Made by a program: the position numbers and the translations under genes. From the IMG/VR virus record IMGVR_UViG_3300040811_001208, positions 1-64,000 of that record: a DNA stretch of 64,000 nucleotides. One strand, 5' to 3'. Within the stretch, counting starts at the first letter, position 1. The number at the start of each line of letters is the position of its first letter. The notes beneath the pieces were generated by a model. It made no database searches. It was not told the origin of the DNA and was given only the letters and a program-made list of their open reading frames with translations. Source of the DNA: a virus. Of the stretch, positions 14,173 through 20,833 are shown in pieces.

Positions 14173-15030
14173 TTATAGTGTTTTTGATTTTCTTATTAGT
14201 TTCCCACGACCAGGAACCCAACCTTCACCAGGACATTCTACAGCACGAATACAATTTCCGCAACCATCATTCCACCACTTTTTCCCAACACTTGCTTTAC
14301 TTTGTCTGGTTTTACTTTCTACACTCATCCCAAGAACCCAACCTTCACCAGGACATTCTGTTGAAAGTTTATTATTCCCACAACCATCATTCCACCACTT
14401 TTTATCTTTATTACCAACGGCACATTTTTCTTTGTGCTCTTCCGTCATCCCAAGAACCCAACCTTCACCAGGACATTCTGTTGAAAGTTTATTATTTCCA
14501 CAACCATCATTCCACCATTTTTTCCCATAAGCAGGATGATTTTCACCAAACTTTACCTTCTTCTTATTCATTTCTACATCCATCCCAAGAACCCATCCTT
14601 CTCCAGGACATTCTATAGAACGAACTACATTACCACATCCATCATTCCACCATTTTTTACCATAAACAAAAGAGTTTTCACCTAATTTACCATAATTTGG
14701 ATTATTTTCACCTATATTTGCTTCACTTAATTTTTTTCTAGTTTCTTCACTTGGATTAGAATTTCCATCACCTCCGTCAGTTCTATTGTGGAGAATACCA
14801 GTTCCCAAATCTTTTCTTCCAAAAACAGCAATCATATAGATTTCGTGTTTGAATGCTTCTTCTTCAGTTAGGTTCTGTTTGAGAAAGATTATTCTTGATT
14901 TATCTTTTGGAGGTTTTACTTCACTCTTTTTCTTTATATACAATCTATTTTTAGTTCCTTTTCCTATGTAATAAGGAGTTCCATCTTCACGCAGATATGC
15001 GTAAGTATAAAACCTATTAGGATTTACCAT
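14173..15030 (-). CDS. GIY-YIG endonuclease with four zinc-finger-like repeats
   Basis: 285 residues. Residues 1-90 are the same GIY-YIG nuclease as at 9998 (YTYAYLR, PYYIGKG, HEIYMIAVFGRKDLGTG). The rest holds four copies of a 25-30 residue unit, KKWWNDGCGN then five or six residues and ECPGEGWVLGM. Two conserved cysteines per unit, with Trp and Gly, suggest a metal-binding or NUMOD-like DNA-recognition array. The shared nuclease with a wholly different recognition half is typical of homing endonucleases changing target. Confidence 0.85.
   Translation of the reverse strand: MVNPNRFYTYAYLREDGTPYYIGKGTKNRLYIKKKSEVKPPKDKSRIIFLKQNLTEEEAFKHEIYMIAVFGRKDLGTGILHNRTDGGDGNSNPSEETRKKLSEANIGENNPNYGKLGENSFVYGKKWWNDGCGNVVRSIECPGEGWVLGMDVEMNKKKVKFGENHPAYGKKWWNDGCGNNKLSTECPGEGWVLGMTEEHKEKCAVGNKDKKWWNDGCGNNKLSTECPGEGWVLGMSVESKTRQSKASVGKKWWNDGCGNCIRAVECPGEGWVPGRGKLIRKSKTL
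14203..14655 (-). repeat. four tandem about 120-bp repeats coding the WWNDGCGN units
   Basis: Copies near 14203, 14328, 14448 and 14586 share long stretches such as the code for ECPGEGWVLGM. The two middle copies are almost identical across more than 70 bases, so the array looks recently expanded. Confidence 0.8.
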
Positions 15031-15055
15031 TTCTATTCTATTAAGACCGCATTAC

Positions 15056-15063
15056 TATTTATA
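15056..15063 (-). promoter_or_regulatory. T4-type late promoter TATAAATA
   Basis: Perfect match, 26 bases before the GIY-YIG ATG at 15030. A second, weaker AATAAATA lies at 15130-15137, outside the hairpin. Confidence 0.6.
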
Positions 15064-15064
15064 A

Positions 15065-15090
15065 TAGAAAAGGTGCCCATAAGAGCACCT
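15065..15090 (-). terminator. rho-independent terminator
   Basis: AGGTGC-TCTTATGG-GCACCT followed by TTTTC on the minus strand; near copy of the 10828-10853 terminator. Ends the long 16.5-15.1 kb operon. Confidence 0.75.
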
Positions 15091-15135
15091 AATCTGTCCG
15101 TAGAGAATTGCGGTCTTAACAGACACTTATATTTA

Positions 15136-15318
15136 TTAGAGTTTTTCAATCTCCTCACATAATTCTAACACATCAGCACACATAATCACACCAGGAGACA
15201 CTTGAAGAACATTAATCACCTCACGAAGAATACCAGTAAGGTGGAAGGCAGGGTCGTGTGCTTCGTCATCATAATAAGCAGATAATACTTTATCTGCTTT
15301 GGTTTTTATGTCAGTCAT
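15136..15318 (-). CDS. small helical family protein (60 aa)
   Basis: MTDIKTKADKVLSAYYDDEA, then LTGILREVINVL and the end ADVLELCEEIEKL. Member of the small paralogous family in this window, with a central LREV and a final LxLxEEIExL helix. Overlaps the next member at 15315, so two paralogues sit in tandem. Confidence 0.65.
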   Translation of the reverse strand: MTDIKTKADKVLSAYYDDEAHDPAFHLTGILREVINVLQVSPGVIMCADVLELCEEIEKL

Positions 15319-15503
15319 AGTTCCTCCAGTTCCTCAATAATGTCTACTAATTCTCTAAACACACACCAGGAAGGTTCATCACCATACCATTCACTAAACT
15401 GATTATTCAATTCACGGATAGCAGCAACAACTCCATCCTTTGGAAAGTTGTAAGTGTCCTCTGCTTCGTATGCGTCCATAATGCTTTTTGCTCGGTCAGT
15501 CAT
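15315..15503 (-). CDS. small helical family protein (62 aa)
   Basis: MTDRAKSIMDAYEAEDTYNF, then AAIRELNNQF and the end FRELVDIIEELEEL. Paralogue of 15136 and 17602. The ATG overlaps the stop of the 15500 gene (ATGA). Function unknown. Confidence 0.65.
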   Translation of the reverse strand: MTDRAKSIMDAYEAEDTYNFPKDGVVAAIRELNNQFSEWYGDEPSWCVFRELVDIIEELEEL

Positions 15504-15667
15504 CGTATTCCAGTATCAAAGAGTTTTCTCAATTCATTATAAATCAAAATCAAATCTTTGTCTGTATGTAAATGACCGACATCTTTTGCTCCTCGTAGAA
15601 ATTCATAAAGTTCTTTTGCTTGTTGCTCTGTGAATTCAATTTTATAACTGATTTGTTTTTCAATCAT
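15500..15667 (-). CDS. small unknown protein (55 aa)
   Basis: MIEKQISYKIEFTEQQAKEL to LRKLFDTGIR. A helix-rich regulator-like sequence with no signal or membrane segment. Stop overlaps the 15503 ATG and its own ATG overlaps the upstream TGA, so it is surely part of the operon. Confidence 0.6.
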   Translation of the reverse strand: MIEKQISYKIEFTEQQAKELYEFLRGAKDVGHLHTDKDLILIYNELRKLFDTGIR

Positions 15668-15830
15668 TTTCAGTCTCCATCAAACTTACATAAGGAGCAG
15701 TTTCCCAACCACTCCATTCAACCAACTTCCAGTCGGCACCCATCCACTGTTCTGCTTCTGGTAGCTTATACCGATACTGAAAATCTGGACGGCACATCGG
15801 TCCATTATCAACAATTCTCATTTCAATCAT
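15660..15830 (-). CDS. small Trp-rich protein (56 aa)
   Basis: Start at 15830 (MIEMRIVDNGPMCRPDFQYR), right after the upstream TAA. Pattern RIVDNGPMCRPDFQYRYK then WKLVEWSGWETAPYVSL. The frame opens further upstream but would overlap the neighbouring gene. No family recognised. Confidence 0.6.
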   Translation of the reverse strand: MIEMRIVDNGPMCRPDFQYRYKLPEAEQWMGADWKLVEWSGWETAPYVSLMETEND

Positions 15831-15831
15831 T

Positions 15832-16029
15832 TTAAATACCTGCGTCGGCATCAATTGTGTATTCTGGAGTGTCTGTGATAATCTCCACATTCATATTATA
15901 CATAATACTCTCAATTTTTCTCAATACCCTCTCTCTGGATTCTTTGGTAGTGTTGCCATAGTTAACAACATTCAAAGAATGTGATAGAGCATCTAGGATA
16001 ACATAACAATCAACTGCTGATAACTTCAT
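15832..16029 (-). CDS. small unknown protein (65 aa)
   Basis: MKLSAVDCYVILDALSHSLN onward, with RERVLRKIESIMYNMNVEII. Looks like one helical domain. Overlaps the upstream gene by 4 bases. No family recognised. Confidence 0.6.
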   Translation of the reverse strand: MKLSAVDCYVILDALSHSLNVVNYGNTTKESRERVLRKIESIMYNMNVEIITDTPEYTIDADAGI

Positions 16030-16256
16030 TTTCCTAAAAAATCCTCCAGTTTAGGAATTTCCCCACAATAAGAATTTACTTCTGTTGGACTTCTACCTTT
16101 GAAAGTAATACGACACTCCATAGATTTGTCGTAAGTTTTTTGATACAAACTTTGCTTCTGCATATCAGTATAGAAATATCCAAACATCAAACCAATAATG
16201 CTAGCAAATCCAACCATAATACACAGAGCAATTAGTGCTTCTTCATTTAGTTTCAT
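16026..16256 (-). CDS. small membrane protein (76 aa)
   Basis: Start at 16256 (MKLNEEALIALCIMVGFASI) overlapping the upstream TGA. One membrane helix (about 8-28), then a polar domain with two cysteines (SMECRITFKG, VNSYCGEIPKLEDF). No family recognised. Confidence 0.6.
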   Translation of the reverse strand: MKLNEEALIALCIMVGFASIIGLMFGYFYTDMQKQSLYQKTYDKSMECRITFKGRSPTEVNSYCGEIPKLEDFLGK

Positions 16257-16459
16257 TTGTTTTCTCCACAATCAACTTCAAGGTATTCTACAACAGGTTT
16301 CCTCAAAACATAGAAAATGCGTTTTTGTGCTTCTTCAAATGTGGAATACCAACCATCATAACCAAACATATTCATCCAAAACAATCCAAACCATTTCTCT
16401 TGCGGATAGTATCTGGTTGAGTATTTGTCTGTAACTTTTTTAATTCGGTAGTTTTTCAT
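16253..16459 (-). CDS. small basic aromatic protein (68 aa)
   Basis: MKNYRIKKVTDKYSTRYYPQ, then KWFGLFWMNMFGYDGWYSTF and EEAQKRIFYVL. The 'YYPQEKWFGLFWMNM...F.T.EEA' pattern is seen in small phage proteins of unknown role. Leader ACAACCAAACCT precedes the ATG; operon head. Confidence 0.6.
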   Translation of the reverse strand: MKNYRIKKVTDKYSTRYYPQEKWFGLFWMNMFGYDGWYSTFEEAQKRIFYVLRKPVVEYLEVDCGENK

Positions 16460-16481
16460 AGGTTTGGTTGTTTATAGAAAT

Positions 16482-16487
16482 ATCATA
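16482..16487 (-). promoter_or_regulatory. -10 promoter TATGAT
   Basis: GGTATGATATTTC on the minus strand, about 23 bases before the ATG at 16459 and directly after the terminator at 16493-16518. Confidence 0.4.
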
Positions 16488-16490
16488 CCA

Positions 16491-16518
16491 GAAAGGGCAC
16501 CTGTTTTCAAGTGCCCTT
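16491..16518 (-). terminator. hairpin terminator
   Basis: Stem AAGGGCAC / GTGCCCTT with a 10-base loop on the minus strand, followed by TC. Preceded by ACTTGACGAACTGG, the recurrent post-gene sequence. Confidence 0.6.
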
Positions 16519-16537
16519 GTTCCAGTTCGTCAAGTGG

Positions 16538-16720
16538 TCAAATAGGATAAGGTTGCTGTGGGTCTCGTGTCCACAATTTCTGGTAGGTTAACCACTTTTC
16601 TTGATGTGGTGTCATTTCAGCAAACCAGTGCATCCCATCTTCTGAAATTGCGTCAAGATAGTGGATTTGTGTTCTTGGACAAATAGTTCTTGTCACTTGT
16701 ATGAATTTTACTTTTTCCAT
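16538..16720 (-). CDS. small unknown protein (60 aa)
   Basis: MEKVKFIQVTRTICPRTQIH onward, ending DPQQPYPI. GGAG lies 7 bases before the ATG at 16720. Beta-like with SEDGMHWFAEMTPHQEKWL. No family recognised. Confidence 0.6.
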   Translation of the reverse strand: MEKVKFIQVTRTICPRTQIHYLDAISEDGMHWFAEMTPHQEKWLTYQKLWTRDPQQPYPI

Positions 16721-16722
16721 AG

Positions 16723-16830
16723 TCAAACTCCGTCTGGTAGATTTCCTGTTAAAGTAAGAATAAGAGCAATAATATTAATGATAGCAAATCCTACTGGTAA
16801 TGCCCATTCTATCTCTTCTGGGTCATTCAT
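16723..16830 (-). CDS. very small membrane protein (35 aa)
   Basis: MNDPEEIEWALPVGFAIINI then IALILTLTGNLPDGV. A single hydrophobic helix after an acidic N-terminus. It fills the space between two overlapping operon genes, which supports it; no strong ribosome site. Confidence 0.5.
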   Translation of the reverse strand: MNDPEEIEWALPVGFAIINIIALILTLTGNLPDGV

Positions 16831-16832
16831 AA

Positions 16833-17123
16833 TCAATTACACATAGGAAAATAAGCAGGACCATGAAGTTCTCCATCTGGTCCCAGATAAGACCAATCAC
16901 CTTTTTCTACATCCCACCAACAGTCTTTGGGATAATCATTGTGAGCATCATAGTATTTTCTCACAGCATCCCACTGTTCTGGAGACCAGTTCTTCCAGTT
17001 ACTCATCTTATCAGCAAGGAAATGATTTTCAATCTTTCGTTTGATGATAGCATCAGTAGTGGTGTTGTAAATCTCAATCACATCAGAATGATTGAGATGT
17101 AGGGTCCAAACTCGTTCAGTCAT
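16833..17123 (-). CDS. unknown protein (96 aa)
   Basis: Third of three consecutive ATGs chosen (17123), because GGAG lies 7 bases upstream. Reads MTERVWTLHLNHSDVIEIYN. Trp-rich second half (KNWSPEQWDAVRKYYDAHND, CWWDVEKGDWSYLGPDGE). No family recognised. Confidence 0.6.
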   Translation of the reverse strand: MTERVWTLHLNHSDVIEIYNTTTDAIIKRKIENHFLADKMSNWKNWSPEQWDAVRKYYDAHNDYPKDCWWDVEKGDWSYLGPDGELHGPAYFPMCN

Positions 17124-17286
17124 CATCATTCTCCTTTTGATAATCCCATTTCAAGTTGTGAGTAATCATTTTGAAAGCACCATCAAGAGTTGTTGCGTGT
17201 CCATCATAAATCCAATCACCTACCTGAATAGTATAATATGCCAAGGAACCTTCTGCGGTGTAATCACGGATACTAATTTCAGTCAT
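17116..17286 (-). CDS. small unknown protein (56 aa)
   Basis: MTEISIRDYTAEGSLAYYTI onward, ending WDYQKENDDD. GGGAG lies 8 bases before this ATG; earlier ATG would be too close. Same DDD-stop/ATG overlap as the upstream gene, suggesting ancestral duplication of the junction. Confidence 0.6.
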   Translation of the reverse strand: MTEISIRDYTAEGSLAYYTIQVGDWIYDGHATTLDGAFKMITHNLKWDYQKENDDD

Positions 17287-17605
17287 CGTCATTCTCCCAG
17301 AAAACTTTCCATTCTTCCTTGTCCTCATCGGTCATATCTTCAACTTCAAAACCACTCACATTCAATCGAGCAAGACCAAAATCTCTAATGATTAGATTTG
17401 CTACATCATTTGCCAGATAATCACCAAAATCTGCTGAACTTCTCAAGTCAGTATATGGTTGAGCAGCAGGATTGAACTTCACACAAAATGTGATTTTATA
17501 TCCTTCAACACAATCTTTTGACTTACGCAGTGCCTCTTTGCGTTCTTCAATTTGTTTTTCAAGTTGTTGAAGTTCTTTGTAGGTGAGGTTGGTGATGTTA
17601 GTCAT
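17279..17605 (-). CDS. unknown protein (108 aa)
   Basis: Begins with a charged helix (LTYKELQQLEKQIEERKEAL), followed by a beta-like domain (YKITFCVKFNPAAQPYTDL, ANLIIRDFGLARLNVSGFEV) and an acidic tail. Overlaps both neighbours. No family recognised. Confidence 0.6.
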   Translation of the reverse strand: MTNITNLTYKELQQLEKQIEERKEALRKSKDCVEGYKITFCVKFNPAAQPYTDLRSSADFGDYLANDVANLIIRDFGLARLNVSGFEVEDMTDEDKEEWKVFWENDDD

Positions 17606-17814
17606 AGATTCTCCACCTCCTCAGCAAGTTCATAAACAGCACGAGCATCAAGTACCCAATCTTCTACACCTTCTTCTGCACAACACTGATAGTATTGGAG
17701 TTGCTCCACAACCTCACGGAGAATAAAAGCAATCAACTTCTGCCTGTCGCCTTTTTGCGGTCGCAGGGAGAGTTCCATTGTCTTATCAAGGAGTTCTTGT
17801 GCTTTAATAGTCAT
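17602..17814 (-). CDS. small helical family protein (70 aa)
   Basis: MTIKAQELLDKTMELSLRPQ, then FILREVVEQLQYYQCCAE and the end DARAVYELAEEVENL. Clear member of the small paralogous family. Start 17814 chosen for the ATGA overlap with the upstream gene; an ATG two codons earlier is possible. Confidence 0.65.
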   Translation of the reverse strand: MTIKAQELLDKTMELSLRPQKGDRQKLIAFILREVVEQLQYYQCCAEEGVEDWVLDARAVYELAEEVENL

Positions 17815-18008
17815 CCCCATACCTCTAGGTATTCTTCGAGAGTGAAGTTCTCATCAATAGATGCTTCTTCTAATAGTTCTTCATAAGATAATGTTTTAAT
17901 CATTTCAAAATACTGTTCTGGAGTTGGGTCTTCATCTGGGTCGAAGTCATCGTGACAGAGAAATGAATACTCATTATAGAGTGCTTTGATCAATTTAGAA
18001 TAAGCCAT
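17811..18008 (-). CDS. small acidic protein (65 aa)
   Basis: MAYSKLIKALYNEYSFLCHD then FDPDEDPTPEQYFEMIKTLS. Very acidic and helical. Overlaps both neighbours. No family recognised. Confidence 0.6.
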   Translation of the reverse strand: MAYSKLIKALYNEYSFLCHDDFDPDEDPTPEQYFEMIKTLSYEELLEEASIDENFTLEEYLEVWG

Positions 18009-18298
18009 TCTTTATCTCTGTATGCTTTCAGGTTCCGTGGTGATGAAGTAATCATATCAAATCTAATTTGAAACCACTTCCAACGAAATGAAAATCCACA
18101 TAAAGACCTACTACCAAAACTAATCAATAGCATTGGGAAGATTTCAGTGGCAGGGTAGTCGTCCCATTGGATACAAATATCAAATAGAGCAAACTTTGGA
18201 TAGTATGAGAGCACTTGTAGGTATCCCTCCCAACCAAAATCTTCATATTGTGCGATATCAAAAATTTTCACTAGACCCCATCTCCAGTTTCTTGCCAT
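17990..18298 (-). CDS. unknown aromatic protein (102 aa)
   Basis: MARNWRWGLVKIFDIAQYED; middle DICIQWDDYPATEIFPMLLI; end SFRWKWFQIRFDM and KEWLILN. The aromatic beta pattern recalls the gene at 19530 and the two may be distant relatives. Overlaps the upstream gene by 28 bases. Confidence 0.6.
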   Translation of the reverse strand: MARNWRWGLVKIFDIAQYEDFGWEGYLQVLSYYPKFALFDICIQWDDYPATEIFPMLLISFGSRSLCGFSFRWKWFQIRFDMITSSPRNLKAYRDKEWLILN

Positions 18299-18585
18299 TC
18301 GTGGATAGGATTATACTTGTTCTCCACTTCTTTCACCCGCAATAGGAAACTATCTTCCCCGTGGTCTCCACTATACAAATAGTCCACAGCACGCATAATC
18401 TCTGCCATCTTACGCAGTTTGGGTAGTTGTGCTTCAAGGTAATCAATCACATCAGGATCAAAGTTATACCTATCACCATATTCATTTACTGTATTGTTAG
18501 CAGCAATCTCTTGCTCCAACTCATCAGCAAATTGTGCTACCTTGTAGTAATCATAACCGCAGTCACAGAAGTGCCCACCCGACAT
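18271..18585 (-). CDS. unknown protein (104 aa)
   Basis: N-terminus MSGGHFCDCGYDYYKVAQFA (Cys/Tyr-rich, possible metal site), then helical. The pattern 'SGGHF.Y..Y' followed by an ADELEQEI helix is common in small phage and bacterial proteins of unknown role. ATG overlaps a TAA stop in the frame of the previous gene. Confidence 0.6.
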   Translation of the reverse strand: MSGGHFCDCGYDYYKVAQFADELEQEIAANNTVNEYGDRYNFDPDVIDYLEAQLPKLRKMAEIMRAVDYLYSGDHGEDSFLLRVKEVENKYNPIHEWQETGDGV

Positions 18586-18650
18586 TATCGTGCCTCCAAT
18601 TCTTCATAAGCAAACTCAACTTGTTGCCATGCCAATTTTTCTCGCGCTCT

Positions 18651-18950
18651 CTAACTTTCAATAGAAGATTTGGCAATAAGTGGCCATTCTTCTTTGGAAC
18701 CTTGCCACCAATCTTTATAATCTTTAGGCATTACACTGGAGAGTTCTTCATCATATCGTTGAAGACGAGCGAGTTCTGATTTAATCGTCAAAAGATTGTC
18801 ATGGAGTTCTTTGTTAAAATCATACTGTTCAGACAAACTTTCTATATTATTGTCTGTATAATTAGTTTCTTCTCGGATCTCCCAAGACAATTCTTCCATG
18901 TATGCTGCAGTGTCATCCATAAAGTATTCAAGAGTTTGAAGTAAATTCAT
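18651..18950 (-). CDS. unknown helical protein (99 aa) with in-frame amber stop
   Basis: MNLLQTLEYFMDDTAAYMEE onward, mostly charged helix, ending AKSSIES at a TAG (18651-18653). Past the TAG the frame continues 21 codons (RAREKLAWQQVEFAYEELEA...) to a TAA at 18585-18587 that overlaps the next ATG (TAATG). The overlap style of the whole operon suggests the gene originally ended there. Either a nonsense mutation or amber read-through. Confidence 0.65.
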   Translation of the reverse strand: MNLLQTLEYFMDDTAAYMEELSWEIREETNYTDNNIESLSEQYDFNKELHDNLLTIKSELARLQRYDEELSSVMPKDYKDWWQGSKEEWPLIAKSSIES

Positions 18951-19123
18951 TCTTCCTCAAATCCACCAATACCAATATCTACAAAGGTAGAACCATCAAC
19001 ATCTTCAAAGAGTTGGAAGTCAAAATCACCTCCATAGAAGTGATACTTGTGTCCATCTGCAATCCTTACTTCTTGATCAAGTGGAAACTCTTTGAGTTTT
19101 TCAATCCATTCAGCAACAGTCAT
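18947..19123 (-). CDS. small unknown protein (58 aa)
   Basis: MTVAEWIEKLKEFPLDQEVR then IADGHKYHFYGGDFDF and the acidic end GIGGFEEE. The 'tVaewiekLk.fp.d.eV' opening is common in small phage proteins that begin with this helix-strand unit. Overlaps both neighbours. Confidence 0.65.
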   Translation of the reverse strand: MTVAEWIEKLKEFPLDQEVRIADGHKYHFYGGDFDFQLFEDVDGSTFVDIGIGGFEEE

Positions 19124-19305
19124 TTGAATTGCTCCAATACATCAATGAAATGTTGAATACAATCTTGAGGAATATGAATGGTTTGGTATTCTGGTCCATT
19201 ACCATCACGCACACTCACAGTTCCATACTCATCGGGGGAGAACTCAAAACACCATCCATATTCATCGTGGTGAATTTTGATTTCTTTGGTGATAGTGTAG
19301 GTCAT
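19120..19305 (-). CDS. small beta-rich protein (61 aa)
   Basis: MTYTITKEIKIHHDEYGWCF then EFSPDEYGTVSVRDGNGPEY and IPQDCIQHFIDVLEQFK. Beta strands followed by one C-terminal helix. Overlaps neighbours. No family recognised. Confidence 0.6.
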   Translation of the reverse strand: MTYTITKEIKIHHDEYGWCFEFSPDEYGTVSVRDGNGPEYQTIHIPQDCIQHFIDVLEQFK

Positions 19306-19472
19306 CGGATGTAAAGATGTTTCTTATTGATAATCATATGATCCAGAACCTGTGCAAGTTTCTGTTCATAAGTGGGATTGTTGTGTTTCAAACACTCCAC
19401 ATAAGCATCGTGGAGACGAGCATAAAGATCTTCCCAGTGGGTTTTGTCAATCGGTTTGATCATGAGATTCAT
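19302..19472 (-). CDS. small unknown protein (56 aa)
   Basis: Start at 19472 (MNLMIKPIDKTHWEDLYARL), 14 bases after a TATAAT box; earlier in-frame starts would lie inside the promoter. Helical; ends INKKHLYIR. Head of the 19.5-16.5 kb operon. Confidence 0.6.
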   Translation of the reverse strand: MNLMIKPIDKTHWEDLYARLHDAYVECLKHNNPTYEQKLAQVLDHMIINKKHLYIR

Positions 19473-19485
19473 TTGAACTAAAGTC

Positions 19486-19491
19486 ATTATA
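19486..19491 (-). promoter_or_regulatory. extended -10 promoter TGCTATAATG
   Basis: TTTTTGCTATAATGAC on the minus strand: the T run of the preceding terminator leads straight into TGC-TATAAT. Confidence 0.6.
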
Positions 19492-19493
19492 GC

Positions 19494-19522
19494 AAAAAGG
19501 CACTCCACCACAAGATGGAGTG
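19494..19522 (-). terminator. rho-independent terminator
   Basis: CACTCCA, loop, TGGAGTG, then CC and five T on the minus strand. Ends the operon whose last gene is 19530-19790. Confidence 0.75.
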
Positions 19523-19529
19523 TGATAGT

Positions 19530-19790
19530 TCATTCAGTGTCAGCCCATTCCCAAGAACGAGTGGCAAGATCAAAATCAAATCCAAACTTATAAGCCCAAA
19601 ACAAGATACTAAAGAAACCATTAGATCCAAAATTGATCTGAAGAAATGGCCAACATGGAGAATCATTCCAACTGACTGATCCTTGGAATAGACTCCAATA
19701 ATATTTTTTGATTTTTAGATTGCAAATCTGGATGCAAAATTCAGTACCAAAAGATTTTCTTTTCTTTGTACGAATTAAATCAAACTGCAT
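19530..19790 (-). CDS. unknown aromatic protein (86 aa)
   Basis: Start at 19790 (MQFDLIRTKKRKSFGTEFCI) preceded by GGAAG. Aromatic beta pattern (YYWSLFQGSVSWNDSPCWPF, LQINFGSNGFFSILFWAYKF) like the gene at 17990. Ends EWADTE. No family recognised. Confidence 0.6.
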   Translation of the reverse strand: MQFDLIRTKKRKSFGTEFCIQICNLKIKKYYWSLFQGSVSWNDSPCWPFLQINFGSNGFFSILFWAYKFGFDFDLATRSWEWADTE

Positions 19791-20331
19791 TTTTCTTCCC
19801 ATGAATAGGACAATCAGCATTGACCCACTTGCGGTCATCAGGCATTTCTTGGTTATCCATGCGAGGACATCTACAGCCTCGTTTTACTGCCTCAACAGAA
19901 CCAGGAACAAGACCACCCCAGGGCATCATAGCATCCATCTCTTCATCCGTGTAATTTAGATTGTCTGGATTTTCGAGACGAGATAGTTTTGCCTTTAAAT
20001 CACGAATTTCATCTTCAAGAGCACGAGCATCATCATCAGTATAATATTGCTTATCCTGAAGGTCATATTCTTCCATAAGTTTCTCTATGTCTTCTTTCTT
20101 GTTAAAATCACCGAAAGCAATTCCACAAGCACCATCCATAATGCTATACTCATCAAAATCAATAGCACGAAGAAAACTCTTGAACAAAGAGAAGTATTGA
20201 TGAATGTTTAGATCTTGTGCTGGTGCCTCGATTGTGATGGAATGTTCATCGAGTAGTCCCGGAAATGTTTGGCTATATTGTGGAGGAGTATCGTTGATAA
20301 AAGTGAACTTTACTTTTGCTGAGTAGGTCAT
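19780..20331 (-). CDS. unknown protein with C-terminal Cys/His motif (183 aa)
   Basis: N-terminal beta-rich domain, a helical coil (DDDARALEDEIRDLKAKLSR, about 95-118) and a C-terminal motif GSVEAVKRGCRCPRMDN...WVNADCPIHG. The latter 'GS..A...GC.CP..DN......W.....CP.H' is a recurrent metal-binding tail of phage proteins. Overlaps its neighbours by 4 and 11 bases. Role unknown. Confidence 0.65.
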   Translation of the reverse strand: MTYSAKVKFTFINDTPPQYSQTFPGLLDEHSITIEAPAQDLNIHQYFSLFKSFLRAIDFDEYSIMDGACGIAFGDFNKKEDIEKLMEEYDLQDKQYYTDDDARALEDEIRDLKAKLSRLENPDNLNYTDEEMDAMMPWGGLVPGSVEAVKRGCRCPRMDNQEMPDDRKWVNADCPIHGKKNAV

Positions 20332-20804
20332 TGGATTACAGATTTAATGTAGTCGAAGTCTTCTTGTGATGTTGGGATCTCAAACTGATGATACATTCGC
20401 TTGAGAATACTTTCGGGAATGAACTTTCCTTCTCGGTGTTTGTTTCTTTCCAATGCTTCTTCAAGAGAGATCTGGAAATAAACAATTCCTCTTTTGTAAT
20501 AAGAAGGAATCTTTGCAAGTTTTTTCTTTCTGGTTTTAACCGTCAAATTTGTTTGGTCAAAAATAATGTCCTTCCCTTTATCTTTTGCCATATTGAGTTG
20601 AAGTTCCAGTTCTCGTGTGGCATCAGAAATTACATCGTCAAAAATCTCATTGTAGGTGAGATTCAATCGTTGTGCTTCCTTTTCGATATAGTCATCAGTA
20701 GACAACACAACAGCATTAGACCAATATGGGATCTTTAGTAGTCGTTTGACATAAGTGGATTTGCCCGATGTGGGAATTCCTGCCAACATCACAAGTTCTG
20801 CCAT
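20328..20804 (-). CDS. polynucleotide kinase-like P-loop protein
   Basis: 158 residues. Walker A GIPTSGKST (9-17), STDD (35-38), FDQTNLT (82-88) and NKHRE (121-125) follow the pattern of the T4 Pnkp kinase domain and related AAA/zeta-like kinases. There is no phosphatase domain. Start is preceded by a TATAAT promoter and the gene heads the 20.8-19.5 kb operon. Likely phosphorylates 5' ends of RNA or DNA, possibly with the ligase at 1-1198; another small-molecule kinase role remains possible. Confidence 0.75.
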   Translation of the reverse strand: MAELVMLAGIPTSGKSTYVKRLLKIPYWSNAVVLSTDDYIEKEAQRLNLTYNEIFDDVISDATRELELQLNMAKDKGKDIIFDQTNLTVKTRKKKLAKIPSYYKRGIVYFQISLEEALERNKHREGKFIPESILKRMYHQFEIPTSQEDFDYIKSVIQ

Positions 20805-20825
20805 GATTTTGGTTCAACTGTTGGT

Positions 20826-20831
20826 ATTATA
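20826..20831 (-). promoter_or_regulatory. -10 promoter TATAAT
   Basis: TTGTATAATACC on the minus strand, 21 bases before the kinase ATG, immediately after a terminator T run. Confidence 0.5.
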
Positions 20832-20833
20832 CA

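Larger units (their letters stand above)
15038..15122 (-). promoter_or_regulatory. nested hairpin leader of the second GIY-YIG gene
   Basis: Arms CTGTTAAGACCGCA and TGCGGTCTTAATAG (minus strand, 15122-15109 and 15051-15038) pair at all 14 positions, with one G-U. They enclose a terminator (15071-15090) and TATAAATA (15056-15063). The layout equals that at 10791-10886, but the arm sequence has changed on both sides together. Confidence 0.6.

Noticed and set aside
14178-14655. CRISPR array or plus-strand ORF over the tandem repeats
   Set aside because: Repeats are about 120 bp, coding in the endonuclease frame, without short spacers; the plus-strand frame is a shadow.
18651-18653. Global recoding of TAG as a sense codon
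   Set aside because: Other genes here end normally at TAG (for example 30659, 54436, 7583, 12237), so a single in-frame TAG does not support recoding.
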